64,000 bases of DNA from NCBI RefSeq assembly GCF_020554845.1, contig NZ_JAJCIA010000015.1, forward strand, positions 1 to 64,000, read 5' to 3'. How positions within the stretch are numbered: position 1 is the stretch's first letter; each line of letters opens with the position of its first letter. The position numbers and the translations under genes are program-made. The DNA is from Blautia faecis. GTDB lineage: Bacteria; Bacillota; Clostridia; Lachnospirales; Lachnospiraceae. Below are positions 36,729 to 44,934 of the stretch, one piece after another. The notes beneath the pieces are model-generated. The model saw only the letters and a list, made by a program, of their open reading frames with translations. It was not told where the DNA came from and did no database searches.

Positions 36729-37487
36729 TTATTTATCGTCTCCTGTAAGACGCAGAATATCCCGGATCTCATCCACATTCATATCGAGAATAACCGCCAG
36801 CTCATCAATGGTAAAACGGTTCTCCCCGTCATCGTCCGTCAGATCCTTCACTGCCGATTCCAGTTTCTCCACCTTCGTTACCAGACAATCATCCTGGAAT
36901 TTCTGCTGTGTCTGCTCCTCAATGGCAGCGATGATTCCCTTGCGAAGCTGAAGACGTAGCCAAGCATCATCTTTACGTTCTGTCTCCGGGTCGGAAAGAG
37001 CCGTAAGCAGCACCACATTCGCCTCCTGAATCAGATCTGCAAGTTGAATCTCTGTACAGTTCATATCAGCGGCCATATTTGCCGCTACCGGCAGATAAAT
37101 GCTGGTAAGAGCTGCCTCTGCAATGGCATCCCCATCTGCCAGATTCTCAAACAATGTGTGAAGCATCTCCGGACTCACTTCCTTACCGTTGCTTACCTCT
37201 GCCAGGTAATCCTTCAGATATGCTTCTTCCTCTGAAGTAAGCGGGGTGCTGGTTCCTTTTGACTCCGGCTCCGTCTCGCCCACTTCCTCTGTCTCCACCG
37301 GGGCAGTGTCTCCCTCTATCATAATTCCCTGCAGTTTCAGATACTGCAGTACCTTTAACATCTGACTGGTCTCGAGATCAGTACCTGCAAAATGCTCCCG
37401 GATCTGCTCATGTGTCAGCATATTCCTATTCTGCTTTCCAAGCTCACAAATCTCTCTTAATTTCTCCTGAAACTGAACAACGTCCAT
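36729..37487 (-). CDS. Sigma-70-like protein lacking region 4
   Basis: 252 aa. Residues 1-57 resemble sigma region 1.1 (FQEKLREICELGKQNRNML, then HEQIREHFAG). An acidic linker (60-80) is followed by LTSEEEAYLKDYL like region 1.2. Next come IQLADLIQEANVVLLTAL like the core-binding DLIQEGNIGL of region 2, WLRLQLRKGIIAAIEEQ like the helix after region 2.3, and FTIDELAVILDMNVDEIRDIL like region 3. The aromatic promoter-melting residues are missing, and nothing corresponds to region 4. It may be a diverged sigma or a core-binding regulator; no function is proposed. Confidence 0.7.
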   Translation of the reverse strand: MDVVQFQEKLREICELGKQNRNMLTHEQIREHFAGTDLETSQMLKVLQYLKLQGIMIEGDTAPVETEEVGETEPESKGTSTPLTSEEEAYLKDYLAEVSNGKEVSPEMLHTLFENLADGDAIAEAALTSIYLPVAANMAADMNCTEIQLADLIQEANVVLLTALSDPETERKDDAWLRLQLRKGIIAAIEEQTQQKFQDDCLVTKVEKLESAVKDLTDDDGENRFTIDELAVILDMNVDEIRDILRLTGDDK

Positions 37488-37549
37488 ATTATTCCTCCAT
37501 GCTTCTTCGTTGTGTAAACTATAACAAATCCGTCCTGTAAAATCAAGGC

Positions 37550-37717
37550 ATTACTGTTCACTCCGTTCACAGTAACGCGCTTCGCGATGCACAGAAAGAC
37601 GAACCTTCTTGTGACAAGCACAAGAAGTAGCGTTTGCTGCGCAAACTTAACTCTCGGGTTTTCTGTGAACTTTGTTCACAAAAAACACCTCACGGAACGT
37701 TACCAGTGAACAGCAAC
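37550..37717. repeat. R2 element, full copy with different core
   Basis: It shares its left 55 bases and right 80 bases with the copy at 29201. The middle holds different stems (CTTCTTGTG/CACAAGAAG and GTTTGCTGCGCAAAC). It fills the gap between the sigma-like gene and the tRNA cluster. Confidence 0.8.
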
Positions 37718-37788
37718 AAACAAATTAAAAAAATGACCCAGATCTAATTTTCATCTCGAAAATCCGATCCAGATCATTCCTCATTTCC

Positions 37789-37870
37789 TGCGGATGACAG
37801 GACTTGAACCTGCACGTCGTAAACACCAGAACCTAAATCTGGCGCGTCTGCCAATTCCGCCACATCCGCA
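37789..37870 (-). tRNA. tRNA-Leu (anticodon TAG)
   Basis: 82 bases, class II, with acceptor TGCGGAT / ATCCGCA and anticodon loop TTTAGGT. Last of seven leftward tRNAs. Confidence 0.95.
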
Positions 37871-37931
37871 TATATATTATTTAAAAAACCGGAATGCCCT
37901 AATCATAAGGCTTCCGGTTCTCATTCGCAAG

Positions 37932-38004
37932 TGAAGCATCGGGGATTCGAACCCCGGACAACTTGATTAAAAGTCAAGTGCTCTACCAACTGAGCTAATG
38001 CTCC
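37932..38004 (-). tRNA. tRNA-Lys (anticodon TTT)
   Basis: 73 bases, acceptor GGAGCAT / ATGCTTC, anticodon loop CTTTTAA, GGTTCGAATCC T-arm. Confidence 0.97.
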
Positions 38005-38012
38005 ATATAGGA

Positions 38013-38084
38013 CTGGGCTAGCTGGATTCGAACCAGCGAATGCAGCAGTCAAAGTGCTGTGCCTTACCGCTTGGCGATAGCCCA
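38013..38084 (-). tRNA. tRNA-Gln (anticodon TTG)
   Basis: 72 bases, acceptor TGGGCTA / TAGCCCA, anticodon loop CTTTGAC. Confidence 0.97.
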
Positions 38085-38093
38085 AAGGCAAAG

Positions 38094-38168
38094 GGTGGAT
38101 ACAGGGATTCGAACCCTGGGCCTCCAGAGCCACAATCTGGCGCGCTAACCAACTGCGCTATACCCACC
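38094..38168 (-). tRNA. tRNA-His (anticodon GTG)
   Basis: 75 bases including the encoded extra 5' G paired with C73, as expected for His. Anticodon loop TTGTGGC. Confidence 0.96.
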
Positions 38169-38172
38169 ACAG

Positions 38173-38246
<74 letters not shown>

Positions 38247-38266
38247 ATATCTCTCTTCATCAGAGA

Positions 38267-38337
38267 AGCGGGTGATGGGAATCGAACCCACGTATCTAGC
38301 TTGGAAGGCTAGTGTTCTACCATTGAACTACACCCGC
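38267..38337 (-). tRNA. tRNA-Gly (anticodon TCC)
   Basis: 71 bases, acceptor GCGGGTG / CACCCGC (a G-T pair tolerated), anticodon loop CTTCCAA. Confidence 0.97.
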
Positions 38338-38370
38338 ATTTACGCTGAAACGGTAATGTTGTTACAGCAG

Positions 38371-38445
38371 TCGGGGTGACAAGATTCGAACTTGCGGCCT
38401 CCTGGTCCCAAACCAGGCGCTCTAGCCAAACTGAGCCACACCCCG
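38371..38445 (-). tRNA. tRNA-Pro (anticodon TGG)
   Basis: 75 bases, acceptor CGGGGTG / CACCCCG, anticodon loop TTTGGGA. First tRNA of the transcript. Confidence 0.97.
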
Positions 38446-38526
38446 ATGTCTTACAACATCATTTCTATGAAGTTGTCGTTCCTTGTGCTCTCAAGAATTT
38501 CTTTTCTCTCGCTCAAGGCAAGAGTT

Positions 38527-38555
38527 ATTATATTATATGGTCTCCCATTTGTCAA
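38527..38555 (-). promoter_or_regulatory. Promoter of the tRNA operon
   Basis: Minus strand: TTGACA (38550-38555), 17 bases, TATAAT (38527-38532). Perfect consensus, as expected for stable RNA. Confidence 0.88.
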
Positions 38556-38606
38556 CACCTTTTTTATAAATTTTTATATTTTTTTCGAAAAAAGATGTAA
38601 TTCCCG

Positions 38607-38632
38607 AAAACCCGCTAAAAATGCGGGTTTTC
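38607..38632. terminator. Bidirectional terminator
   Basis: Stem AAAACCCGC / GCGGGTTTT between the tRNA promoter and the phosphoesterase gene. Confidence 0.8.
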
Positions 38633-38732
38633 AGGCCCTCCACCACCTGCATTTTTCTCTTTTTCGACTATTTTCAAAAAAATATTTCAAAAAACATTTC
38701 ATTTCCACAGTCAAACATACAAGTATTTTCAG

Positions 38733-39212
38733 TTACAAATACCGAATTTCAATTTCCGGCTCTTCCCCTTTATACAGCTCCATCACCGCATAACTTGGTC
38801 TGCGGCCTTCCTGTCTCGGAAAAGAAAGGCTTCCCGGATTGATCACCAGTACACCATTTTTCTTCTCCACCACTGGCTTATGGGTATGTCCAAAGCAAAC
38901 AATCTCACAGCCTCTGGCTGCCGCCTCTTCCGAAACCCCATAAAGATCCATGGACACACCATAATTGTGCCCATGAGTCACCATGATCTTATGTCCTTCC
39001 AGCAAAATCTCATCCTCTCTTGGAAGATCACTGAAAAAATCATTATTTCCTGCCACAATGGTACAGGGACATTCTGCCAGCGCTTCAATAAAAAATTCCC
39101 TGCCCTCCACGTCGCCGCAATGGATCAGATAGTCAAAGGGCTGCTCCAAAGCTACTGCCATCTCCAGTGACTCATCTCTCCCATGAGTATCACTGACAAC
39201 CAGCACCTTCAT
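38733..39212 (-). CDS. YfcE/MJ0936-family metallophosphoesterase, first copy
   Basis: A 159-aa protein with all calcineurin-like metal motifs in order: VSDTHGR, HCGDVEG, AGNNDF, VTHGHNYG and GHTHKP. The closing NPGSLSFPRQ is diagnostic of the MJ0936/YfcE group, which cleaves model phosphodiesters; the true substrate is unknown. It overlaps rdgB by 4 bases. A related gene lies two genes upstream at 40995. Confidence 0.93.
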   Translation of the reverse strand: MKVLVVSDTHGRDESLEMAVALEQPFDYLIHCGDVEGREFFIEALAECPCTIVAGNNDFFSDLPREDEILLEGHKIMVTHGHNYGVSMDLYGVSEEAAARGCEIVCFGHTHKPVVEKKNGVLVINPGSLSFPRQEGRRPSYAVMELYKGEEPEIEIRYL

Positions 39213-39799
39213 CGTAATTCTTCCTTTATTGCCTGCAAAGCTTTTCCTCTGTGGCTGATTTTATTTTTTTCTTCCATAGACAGCTCTGCAGATGTACAGC
39301 CATATTCCGGCAGGAAAAAGATAGGATCATACCCAAATCCATTGGCACCCTTTTCCTCATATCCAATACGGCCTTCCATGGTTCCACGCACAGTTTCCAC
39401 TCTTCCGTCTGGAAAGGCAGCTGCAATAGCGCAGACAAAACGGGCTGTACGCTGCTCATCCGGCACGCCATCCAGTCTCTGGATCAAATTTGCATTCTTA
39501 ATATGATAGTCTGTATTCTCGCCCATATAACGAGCAGAATAAACTCCCGGCTCTTTATTCAGATAATCAATCTCAAGCCCCGAGTCATCTGCAAGTACAA
39601 TTTCGCCATCACTGGTAAGCTTGCTGATGGCAGTCGCCTTGATCACTGCGTTTTCCTCAAAGGTTTTGCCATCTTCCACAATATCAGCCTGAATCCCGGC
39701 TTCTTTCATAGATACCACTTCTGCATCCAGATCTGCCAGAATTTTACGGATTTCTTTCATTTTATCTGCATTTCCTGTTGCAAAAATTATCTTCTTCAT
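39209..39799 (-). CDS. rdgB: Non-canonical purine NTP pyrophosphatase (RdgB/HAM1)
   Basis: Removes dITP/XTP from the nucleotide pool. The 196-aa product shows FATGNADKMKEIRKIL at the start, LADDSGLEIDYLNKEPGVYSARY in the middle and GANGFGYDPIFFLPEYG near the end, all family signatures. It overlaps both neighbours by 4 bases, so the three-gene block is translationally coupled. Confidence 0.96.
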   Translation of the reverse strand: MKKIIFATGNADKMKEIRKILADLDAEVVSMKEAGIQADIVEDGKTFEENAVIKATAISKLTSDGEIVLADDSGLEIDYLNKEPGVYSARYMGENTDYHIKNANLIQRLDGVPDEQRTARFVCAIAAAFPDGRVETVRGTMEGRIGYEEKGANGFGYDPIFFLPEYGCTSAELSMEEKNKISHRGKALQAIKEELR

Positions 39800-40977
39800 T
39801 TATCAGTGCCCTCTTTCTTTTCCTGTGCCGCACGTCTTGGAGGCTTTGGTCCCAGGAACTGGTAAAAATATGTTTTCAGCATTCCGTTATAGATTTTACG
39901 GTTCTTATCCGCCTTGCGTCCAATGTCATTCTCAGCTTTGTCATAAGAAGTGATCAGGTACATAGACCACTTATCCAGGCCGCGGTAGCTCTCACCGATC
40001 TCGCGGTAAAGCTGCGGCAAAGCTGCTTTTTCTTCCAGACGCTCACCATAAGGTGGATTCGTAATAATAAATCCGTAAGGCTTCGGGTGATGAAGCTCCT
40101 TCACAGGACGCTGCTGAAAATGGATCAGGCTTTCTACCCCTGCCATTTTTGCATTTGCCCTGGCTGCCTTCAGTGCCTCAGCATCTATGTCATAGCCCTG
40201 AATATCTGTCTCGATTTTCAGATTTACTCTGTCCTGAGCCTCTTCTACAGCCTCATACCAGCATCTTCTCGGCACAACCTGCTTCCAGTCCTCGGCAAGG
40301 AAAGAACGGTTCATACCCGGTGCAATATCTGCAGCCATCATAGCTGCCTCGATTGGAAAAGTACCGCTTCCGCAAAAGGGATCCACAAGACTTCTGTCCT
40401 TTTTCCACGGAGTTAACATAATCAATGCGCTGGCAAGAGTCTCTGTAATAGGTGCCTTCACGGTCATCTGACGATACCCTCTCTTATGAAGAGAAACACC
40501 GGAAGTATCGATTCCAATAGTTGCCACATCCTTCATAAACGCCACACGGATAGGAAAACTTGCCCCATCCTCCGGGAACCAGGACACGTTATATACGCCC
40601 TTCAGACGCTCTACAATGGCTTTTTTCATAATAGACTGGATATCAGACGGGCTGAACAGCTTACTCTTCACTGAATTGGCTTTCGCAATCCAGAATTTGC
40701 CATCTGCAGGAATGTAACGTTCCCATGGCAAAGCTTTCGTTGCCTCGAAAAGCTCATCAAATGTCTCGGCTTTCACTTCCGCAACCTTCAGTAGAATACG
40801 CTCTGTGGTACGCAGAAAAACATTGGCATCTGCAATTCCCTGGGCATCTGCCAGAAAAGTAACCTTACCATCCTCCACCTTGCTGATCTCGTAGCCCAGA
40901 TCCAGTATTTCTCTTTTCAAAACCGCTTCCAGACCAAAATGGCAGGGAGCGATCAGTTCAAATCTTTCTGTACTCAT
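39796..40977 (-). CDS. THUMP-domain class I RNA methyltransferase (RlmL/YpsC-like)
   Basis: A 393-aa N2-guanine rRNA methyltransferase of the RlmL-N type. An N-terminal ferredoxin-like/THUMP region (about 5-160) is followed by a Rossmann SAM domain with VDPFCGSGTFPIEAAMMA and the catalytic IITNPPYGERL. The basic C-terminal tail (PKPPRRAAQEKKE) may touch RNA. It heads the block methyltransferase - rdgB - phosphoesterase. The substrate is inferred as 23S rRNA. Confidence 0.92.
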   Translation of the reverse strand: MSTERFELIAPCHFGLEAVLKREILDLGYEISKVEDGKVTFLADAQGIADANVFLRTTERILLKVAEVKAETFDELFEATKALPWERYIPADGKFWIAKANSVKSKLFSPSDIQSIMKKAIVERLKGVYNVSWFPEDGASFPIRVAFMKDVATIGIDTSGVSLHKRGYRQMTVKAPITETLASALIMLTPWKKDRSLVDPFCGSGTFPIEAAMMAADIAPGMNRSFLAEDWKQVVPRRCWYEAVEEAQDRVNLKIETDIQGYDIDAEALKAARANAKMAGVESLIHFQQRPVKELHHPKPYGFIITNPPYGERLEEKAALPQLYREIGESYRGLDKWSMYLITSYDKAENDIGRKADKNRKIYNGMLKTYFYQFLGPKPPRRAAQEKKEGTDK

Positions 40978-40994
40978 TCACCGTTTTTCCCTTC

Positions 40995-41537
40995 TTAAAG
41001 CACTATGCTTTTTACAATATTTCCTTCAAAATCCATGATGGAAAAAACACCGTTCTCAAGCACCGCATAGGTAGGCGGATTTCCTTCTTTCGGAATGGAT
41101 ACGGAACCCGGATTCAAAAGAATGTATCCCTCCATCTGCTCTGCTTTCAGCACATGGGTATGACCATGGATCAGAATATCTCCCTCGCATAAAGGCGGAA
41201 GGTTATTCTGATTATAAACATGTCCATGCGTCGCATAAAGTGTCTTGCCGTCAATTGACAGAATACAGTAATCTGCCATCACCGGAAACTCCAGAACCAT
41301 CTGATCCACTTCTGCCTCACAGTTACCGCGCACAGCATAAATTTTGTCTTTCATGGCATTCAGCATGGGAATTACCTGCTTAGGTGCATATTCTTTTGGC
41401 AGATCATTTCTTGGTCCGTGATAAAGCAGATCGCCCAGCAGAACCAGGCGCTCTGCCCCTTCTTTCTCAAAAGCATCCAGCATTTTCCTGCAATAGTAAG
41501 CAGAACCATGGATGTCAGAAGCAAACATATATTTCAT
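40995..41537 (-). CDS. YfcE-family metallophosphoesterase, second copy
   Basis: A 180-aa enzyme with ASDIHGS, LLGDLLYHGPRND, RGNCEAE, ATHGHVYN and HGHTHV metal motifs plus the NPGSVSIPKEG end. The longer loop after LGDLLYHG matches classical YfcE more closely than the 159-aa paralogue at 38733. It precedes the methyltransferase gene by 17 bases. Confidence 0.93.
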   Translation of the reverse strand: MKYMFASDIHGSAYYCRKMLDAFEKEGAERLVLLGDLLYHGPRNDLPKEYAPKQVIPMLNAMKDKIYAVRGNCEAEVDQMVLEFPVMADYCILSIDGKTLYATHGHVYNQNNLPPLCEGDILIHGHTHVLKAEQMEGYILLNPGSVSIPKEGNPPTYAVLENGVFSIMDFEGNIVKSIVL

Positions 41538-41680
41538 AAACTTGGTTTCTCCTCTGTTTTTAGTGTTCGAATTGTCTCTCTCCTTTTCGGTTTACATAAC
41601 CTCATGAAAAGGACATTTTTCTTCTTTACATTATCATGCCTTGATGGAAATTACAAGATAGTACTCTTTTGAATTTTTTC

Positions 41681-41998
41681 TCATATATCGCATATCAGAT
41701 TTCTCCCTCTGTACTCCTTCATTCCCCCGATCACCGTTTTTGTCTTATATCCATTTCGCGCCAGAATCCTGGCCGCCTGAAGACTTGCCCCGCCCCGGTC
41801 GCAATACAGCACCAGTATTTTCCCTTTTGGAAAATCATATGTCTGCATTTCTTCAAATTCCTCATATGGCACATTTACCGCTCCCTTTATATGTCCGGTA
41901 TGGTACTCTTTCGGATTTCTTAAATCTATAAGAAAGGAATCTTTCCGTCCAACATAATAATCCAGCATTTTTCCGGAAATCGGCTCTACAGGAAACAT
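41681..41998 (-). CDS. Rhodanese-like sulfurtransferase
   Basis: A 105-aa single-domain rhodanese with the substrate-positioning FLIDLRNPKEYHTGHIKGAVNVPYEEF and the active-site loop YCDRGGAS containing the persulfide Cys. No signal peptide. It may carry sulfane sulfur for thiol or tRNA chemistry, but nothing in the context fixes this. A terminator lies immediately upstream. Confidence 0.92.
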   Translation of the reverse strand: MFPVEPISGKMLDYYVGRKDSFLIDLRNPKEYHTGHIKGAVNVPYEEFEEMQTYDFPKGKILVLYCDRGGASLQAARILARNGYKTKTVIGGMKEYRGRNLICDI

Positions 41999-42035
41999 GG
42001 AAAATCCCCTTTTTTATCAGTATATCCGCAAATAC

Positions 42036-42064
42036 AAAAAAGGTGCCAAAATGCACCTTTTTTA
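42036..42064. terminator. Bidirectional terminator
   Basis: An 11-bp stem AAAAAAGGTGC / GCACCTTTTTT between the LacI-type gene and the rhodanese gene. Confidence 0.9.
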
Positions 42065-42125
42065 AGTATTGCTTTTCGCAACCTCCGCAGGGGACTTACT
42101 TGATTCGGTTAAATATGAAACAAGA

Positions 42126-43133
42126 TCAGAAATCCGTTGTACATCTGCGGACTATTTCGCATGGAACACACACATTCTTTTCAATTTGTATTTCTCTCTC
42201 AAGAAGGTCTATCATCCGTTCCACTGTCTTTTTGCACATTACCCCCAGCTTACTGTCCACCGATGTAAGCTCAGGATCACTGCTGATTGCAAGAATTGAG
42301 TTATTATATCCGACGACCGCCAGTTCCTCAGGAATCGCCAGTCCCTTAATCTTTGCATACTTTACTGCTCCGATTGCAATTCCATCCTCCGTTGCAAGGA
42401 CGCTGTCGAAATCGAGGGTCCGGTTGTATTCAAGCAGCATATCCCGCGTATATTCAATGTCATTTTTGGTCTTGAATTTCAGATTTCCACGAATGGGATA
42501 TCCGGCGTCCTGCAATGCAGCTTCGTATCCCGCCATTTTCTGTCTGGCACTGTAGGATTCTGAATCATACATAAAAAGAATTTTCTCTTTTCCTCTTCGG
42601 ATAAAAGCTTTTGTCACTTCATAAGTAGCCTGAAAATCATCTGCATAGGTGCAATAAATATTATCGCCTGAAACCTTTGCGTTAATCATAAATACCGAAA
42701 CCTGTTCCGCTGCCTCCCGAATATAATCTGTGTCAGATTCATCTTTACCATTTCCTGCATATGTAGAACCAACCAGTATCAACGTGTCTATTTTCTTAGA
42801 CAAAAGGAGTCTGACATAATCCACCTTTTCTTCCTGTTTAAATCCGCTGCAGCCAAGAATACAGTCATATCCATGAGCATGAAGATTTCGCTCCAGATAA
42901 GATACTGCTTTTGCCATATAGATATCGTCAATGTTTGGACAGATGATTCCTACTGTTTTCATCGATCCAAGACCAAGGCCTCTGGCAAACGCATTCGGCG
43001 TGTATTCATTTTCTTTCATAACCGTAAGAACCTTTTCTTTTGTCTTCGGGCTGACTTTCGGACTGTTATTGACCACTCTGGATACTGTTGCGATGGAAAC
43101 ATTTGCCAGCTTTGCAATATCATATATATTCAC
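42126..43133 (-). CDS. LacI-family regulator of uronate genes
   Basis: A 335-aa repressor. The N-terminal helix-turn-helix and hinge are IYDIAKLANVSIATVSRVVNNSPKVSPKTKEKV. The periplasmic-binding-like effector domain (about 60-330) has VGIICPNIDDIYMAK and VVGYNNSILAISSDPELTSVD. Its position beside uxaC/uxaA/uxaB suggests it responds to a hexuronate or ketodeoxygluconate. The palindromes at 44717 and 44886 are the probable targets. Confidence 0.93.
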   Translation of the reverse strand: MNIYDIAKLANVSIATVSRVVNNSPKVSPKTKEKVLTVMKENEYTPNAFARGLGLGSMKTVGIICPNIDDIYMAKAVSYLERNLHAHGYDCILGCSGFKQEEKVDYVRLLLSKKIDTLILVGSTYAGNGKDESDTDYIREAAEQVSVFMINAKVSGDNIYCTYADDFQATYEVTKAFIRRGKEKILFMYDSESYSARQKMAGYEAALQDAGYPIRGNLKFKTKNDIEYTRDMLLEYNRTLDFDSVLATEDGIAIGAVKYAKIKGLAIPEELAVVGYNNSILAISSDPELTSVDSKLGVMCKKTVERMIDLLEREIQIEKNVCVPCEIVRRCTTDF

Positions 43134-43169
43134 TATAGTTCTCCTGTTCGTTCTGGTAATAATAGAAAA

Positions 43170-43183
43170 TAAGCATTCGCTTA
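43170..43183. promoter_or_regulatory. Palindrome upstream of the LacI gene
   Basis: TAAGC-ATTC-GCTTA, 37 bases before the start codon. It differs from the uxa operators and may bind another regulator. Confidence 0.4.
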
Positions 43184-43196
43184 ATACATTCTATTG

Positions 43197-43236
43197 AAAA
43201 AGCATATCAGACAGATTCATATCTGATATGCTTTTA
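43197..43236 (-). terminator. Terminator after uxaC
   Basis: Stem AAAAGCATATCAGA / TCTGATATGCTTTT with a T-run on the minus strand. It separates uxaC from the LacI-type gene. Confidence 0.85.
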
Positions 43237-43269
43237 TCAAGCTGTTTATTTATTTTAACATCAATAATT

Positions 43270-44676
43270 TTACAGGTCAAATCCAAAATAGTCTACTGCA
43301 TTATTGTACGAAATTCCGCACACAATTTCCTTTAAAGTTTTATAATCAGCTGGATACTCTCCATTTTCCACCCATCCGCCAATAAGCTCGCAAAGAATTC
43401 TGCGGAAATACTCATGTCTGGTATAAGACAAAAAGCTTCTTGAATCAGTAAGCATGCCAACAAAGTTTGCAAGCAGTCCCAGATTTGCGAGTGATGTCAT
43501 CTGTGCGATCATACCGGTTTTGTGATCGTTGAACCACCATGCACTTCCCTGCTGAATTTTGCCTGCTGCCTCTGTTCCCTGGAAGCAGCCAAGGATTGTT
43601 CCGATTGCCTCATTATCATTAGGATTGAGGGAGTACAGGATTGTCTTTGGAAGTTCATTTGATGCGATCAGAGAGTTCAGGAAATCTGCTGTCTGAGCAC
43701 TTGGCGCATAGTTATTGATGCAGTCATATCCGGTATCCGGTCCGAGCTGCTCATACATAAATGCATTGTTGTCTCTCTTGCATCCATAATGGATCTGCAT
43801 TACCCAGTTCTTTTTATGATATTCTTTTCCAACAAACTGCATAAAAGCTGTCTTGAAGATCATTTCTTCTTCTCTTGAGATGCTTTCGCCATTCAGTCTC
43901 TTTTTAAAGATTTCATTTACTTTTTCTTCTGCCGCAGGCGCATACATAACATATTCCAGTGCATGGTCAGATACACTGCATCCCATCTGTGCAAAGAATT
44001 CCATTCTCTTAAGAAGGGCTTCTTTCAGATCTGCGAAATCAGCAATTTCAACGCCACTAACCTGTGAAAGCTTTTTCATGTATTCCGGATATTCCGGTTT
44101 TTCCAGATTCATTGCCTTGTCCGGACGCCATGCAGGAAGCACTTTTACCTCAAAGCTTTCATCTTCTGCAAGAACTTTATGCCATTTCAGATCATCTATC
44201 GGATCATCTGTTGTACAGATTAATTTTACATTGGATTTGCGAATAATGTTTCTTACAGACATATCATCTTCCTGAAGCTTTTTGTTACACAGGTTCCACA
44301 CTTCTTCGGCTGTATCTCCGTTCAGATATCCTGTATATCCGAAATATCTCTGCAATTCCAGATGGCTCCAGTGATAGAGCGGATTTCCGATTGCTTTACC
44401 AAGAGTTTCTGCCCATTTCTGGAATTTTTCACGGTCACTGGCACCACCAGTAATGTAGTACTCATCTACTCCATTTGACCGCATCTGACGCCATTTATAA
44501 TGATCACCGCCAAGCCACACCTGGGTAATATTCTCAAACTTACGGTCCTCTGCAATTTCCTGGGGATTGATATGGCAATGGTAATCTACAATTGGCATTG
44601 TCTCTGCATACTCATGAAATAACTTTTTTGAAGTTTCTGTTGAAAGTAAAAAATCTTTGTCCATAAATGCTTTCAT
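43270..44676 (-). CDS. uxaC: Uronate isomerase
   Basis: Interconverts D-glucuronate and D-fructuronate, and D-galacturonate and D-tagaturonate. The 468-aa product has the family N-terminus MPIVDYHCHINPQEIAEDRKFENI with the HxH metal site, and the C-terminal FVGMLTDSRSFLSYTRHEYFRRILCELIG. It is divergent from uxaA/uxaB, each transcript having its own operator. Confidence 0.96.
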   Translation of the reverse strand: MKAFMDKDFLLSTETSKKLFHEYAETMPIVDYHCHINPQEIAEDRKFENITQVWLGGDHYKWRQMRSNGVDEYYITGGASDREKFQKWAETLGKAIGNPLYHWSHLELQRYFGYTGYLNGDTAEEVWNLCNKKLQEDDMSVRNIIRKSNVKLICTTDDPIDDLKWHKVLAEDESFEVKVLPAWRPDKAMNLEKPEYPEYMKKLSQVSGVEIADFADLKEALLKRMEFFAQMGCSVSDHALEYVMYAPAAEEKVNEIFKKRLNGESISREEEMIFKTAFMQFVGKEYHKKNWVMQIHYGCKRDNNAFMYEQLGPDTGYDCINNYAPSAQTADFLNSLIASNELPKTILYSLNPNDNEAIGTILGCFQGTEAAGKIQQGSAWWFNDHKTGMIAQMTSLANLGLLANFVGMLTDSRSFLSYTRHEYFRRILCELIGGWVENGEYPADYKTLKEIVCGISYNNAVDYFGFDL

Positions 44677-44716
44677 AGAATAATTCTCCTCTTCTCTCTA
44701 TCCGTTCCAGCGAAAA

Positions 44717-44769
44717 TGTAAGGTCTTACATTTTAATCACAGTATACGATAAATAAGTGTCATTTTCAA
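44717..44769 (-). promoter_or_regulatory. Promoter and operator of uxaC
   Basis: Minus strand: TTGAAA (44764-44769), 17 bases, TATACT (44741-44746). The operator TGTAAG-GT-CTTACA (44717-44730), extended by AAAA/TTTT arms, lies just downstream of the -10. Confidence 0.8.
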
Positions 44770-44853
44770 TTCATACAGCATTTGAAGAACAGCCAAATTT
44801 ACGCATGATATATTGTGTATTTTTACCATTTTTAGCTTTTTTTCCATTTTCTA

Positions 44854-44899
44854 TTGACGTTCCTGTTTTGTTGATGTAATTTGAATGTAAGCTCTTACA
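44854..44899 (+). promoter_or_regulatory. Promoter and operator of uxaAB
   Basis: TTGACG (44854-44859), 17 bases, TAATTT (44877-44882). TGTAAG-CT-CTTACA lies at 44886-44899, matching the uxaC operator and placed the same way relative to the -10. Confidence 0.8.
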
Positions 44900-44934
44900 T
44901 ATATTATTTTCACATAAAGGAGGTTGTTGATTTC

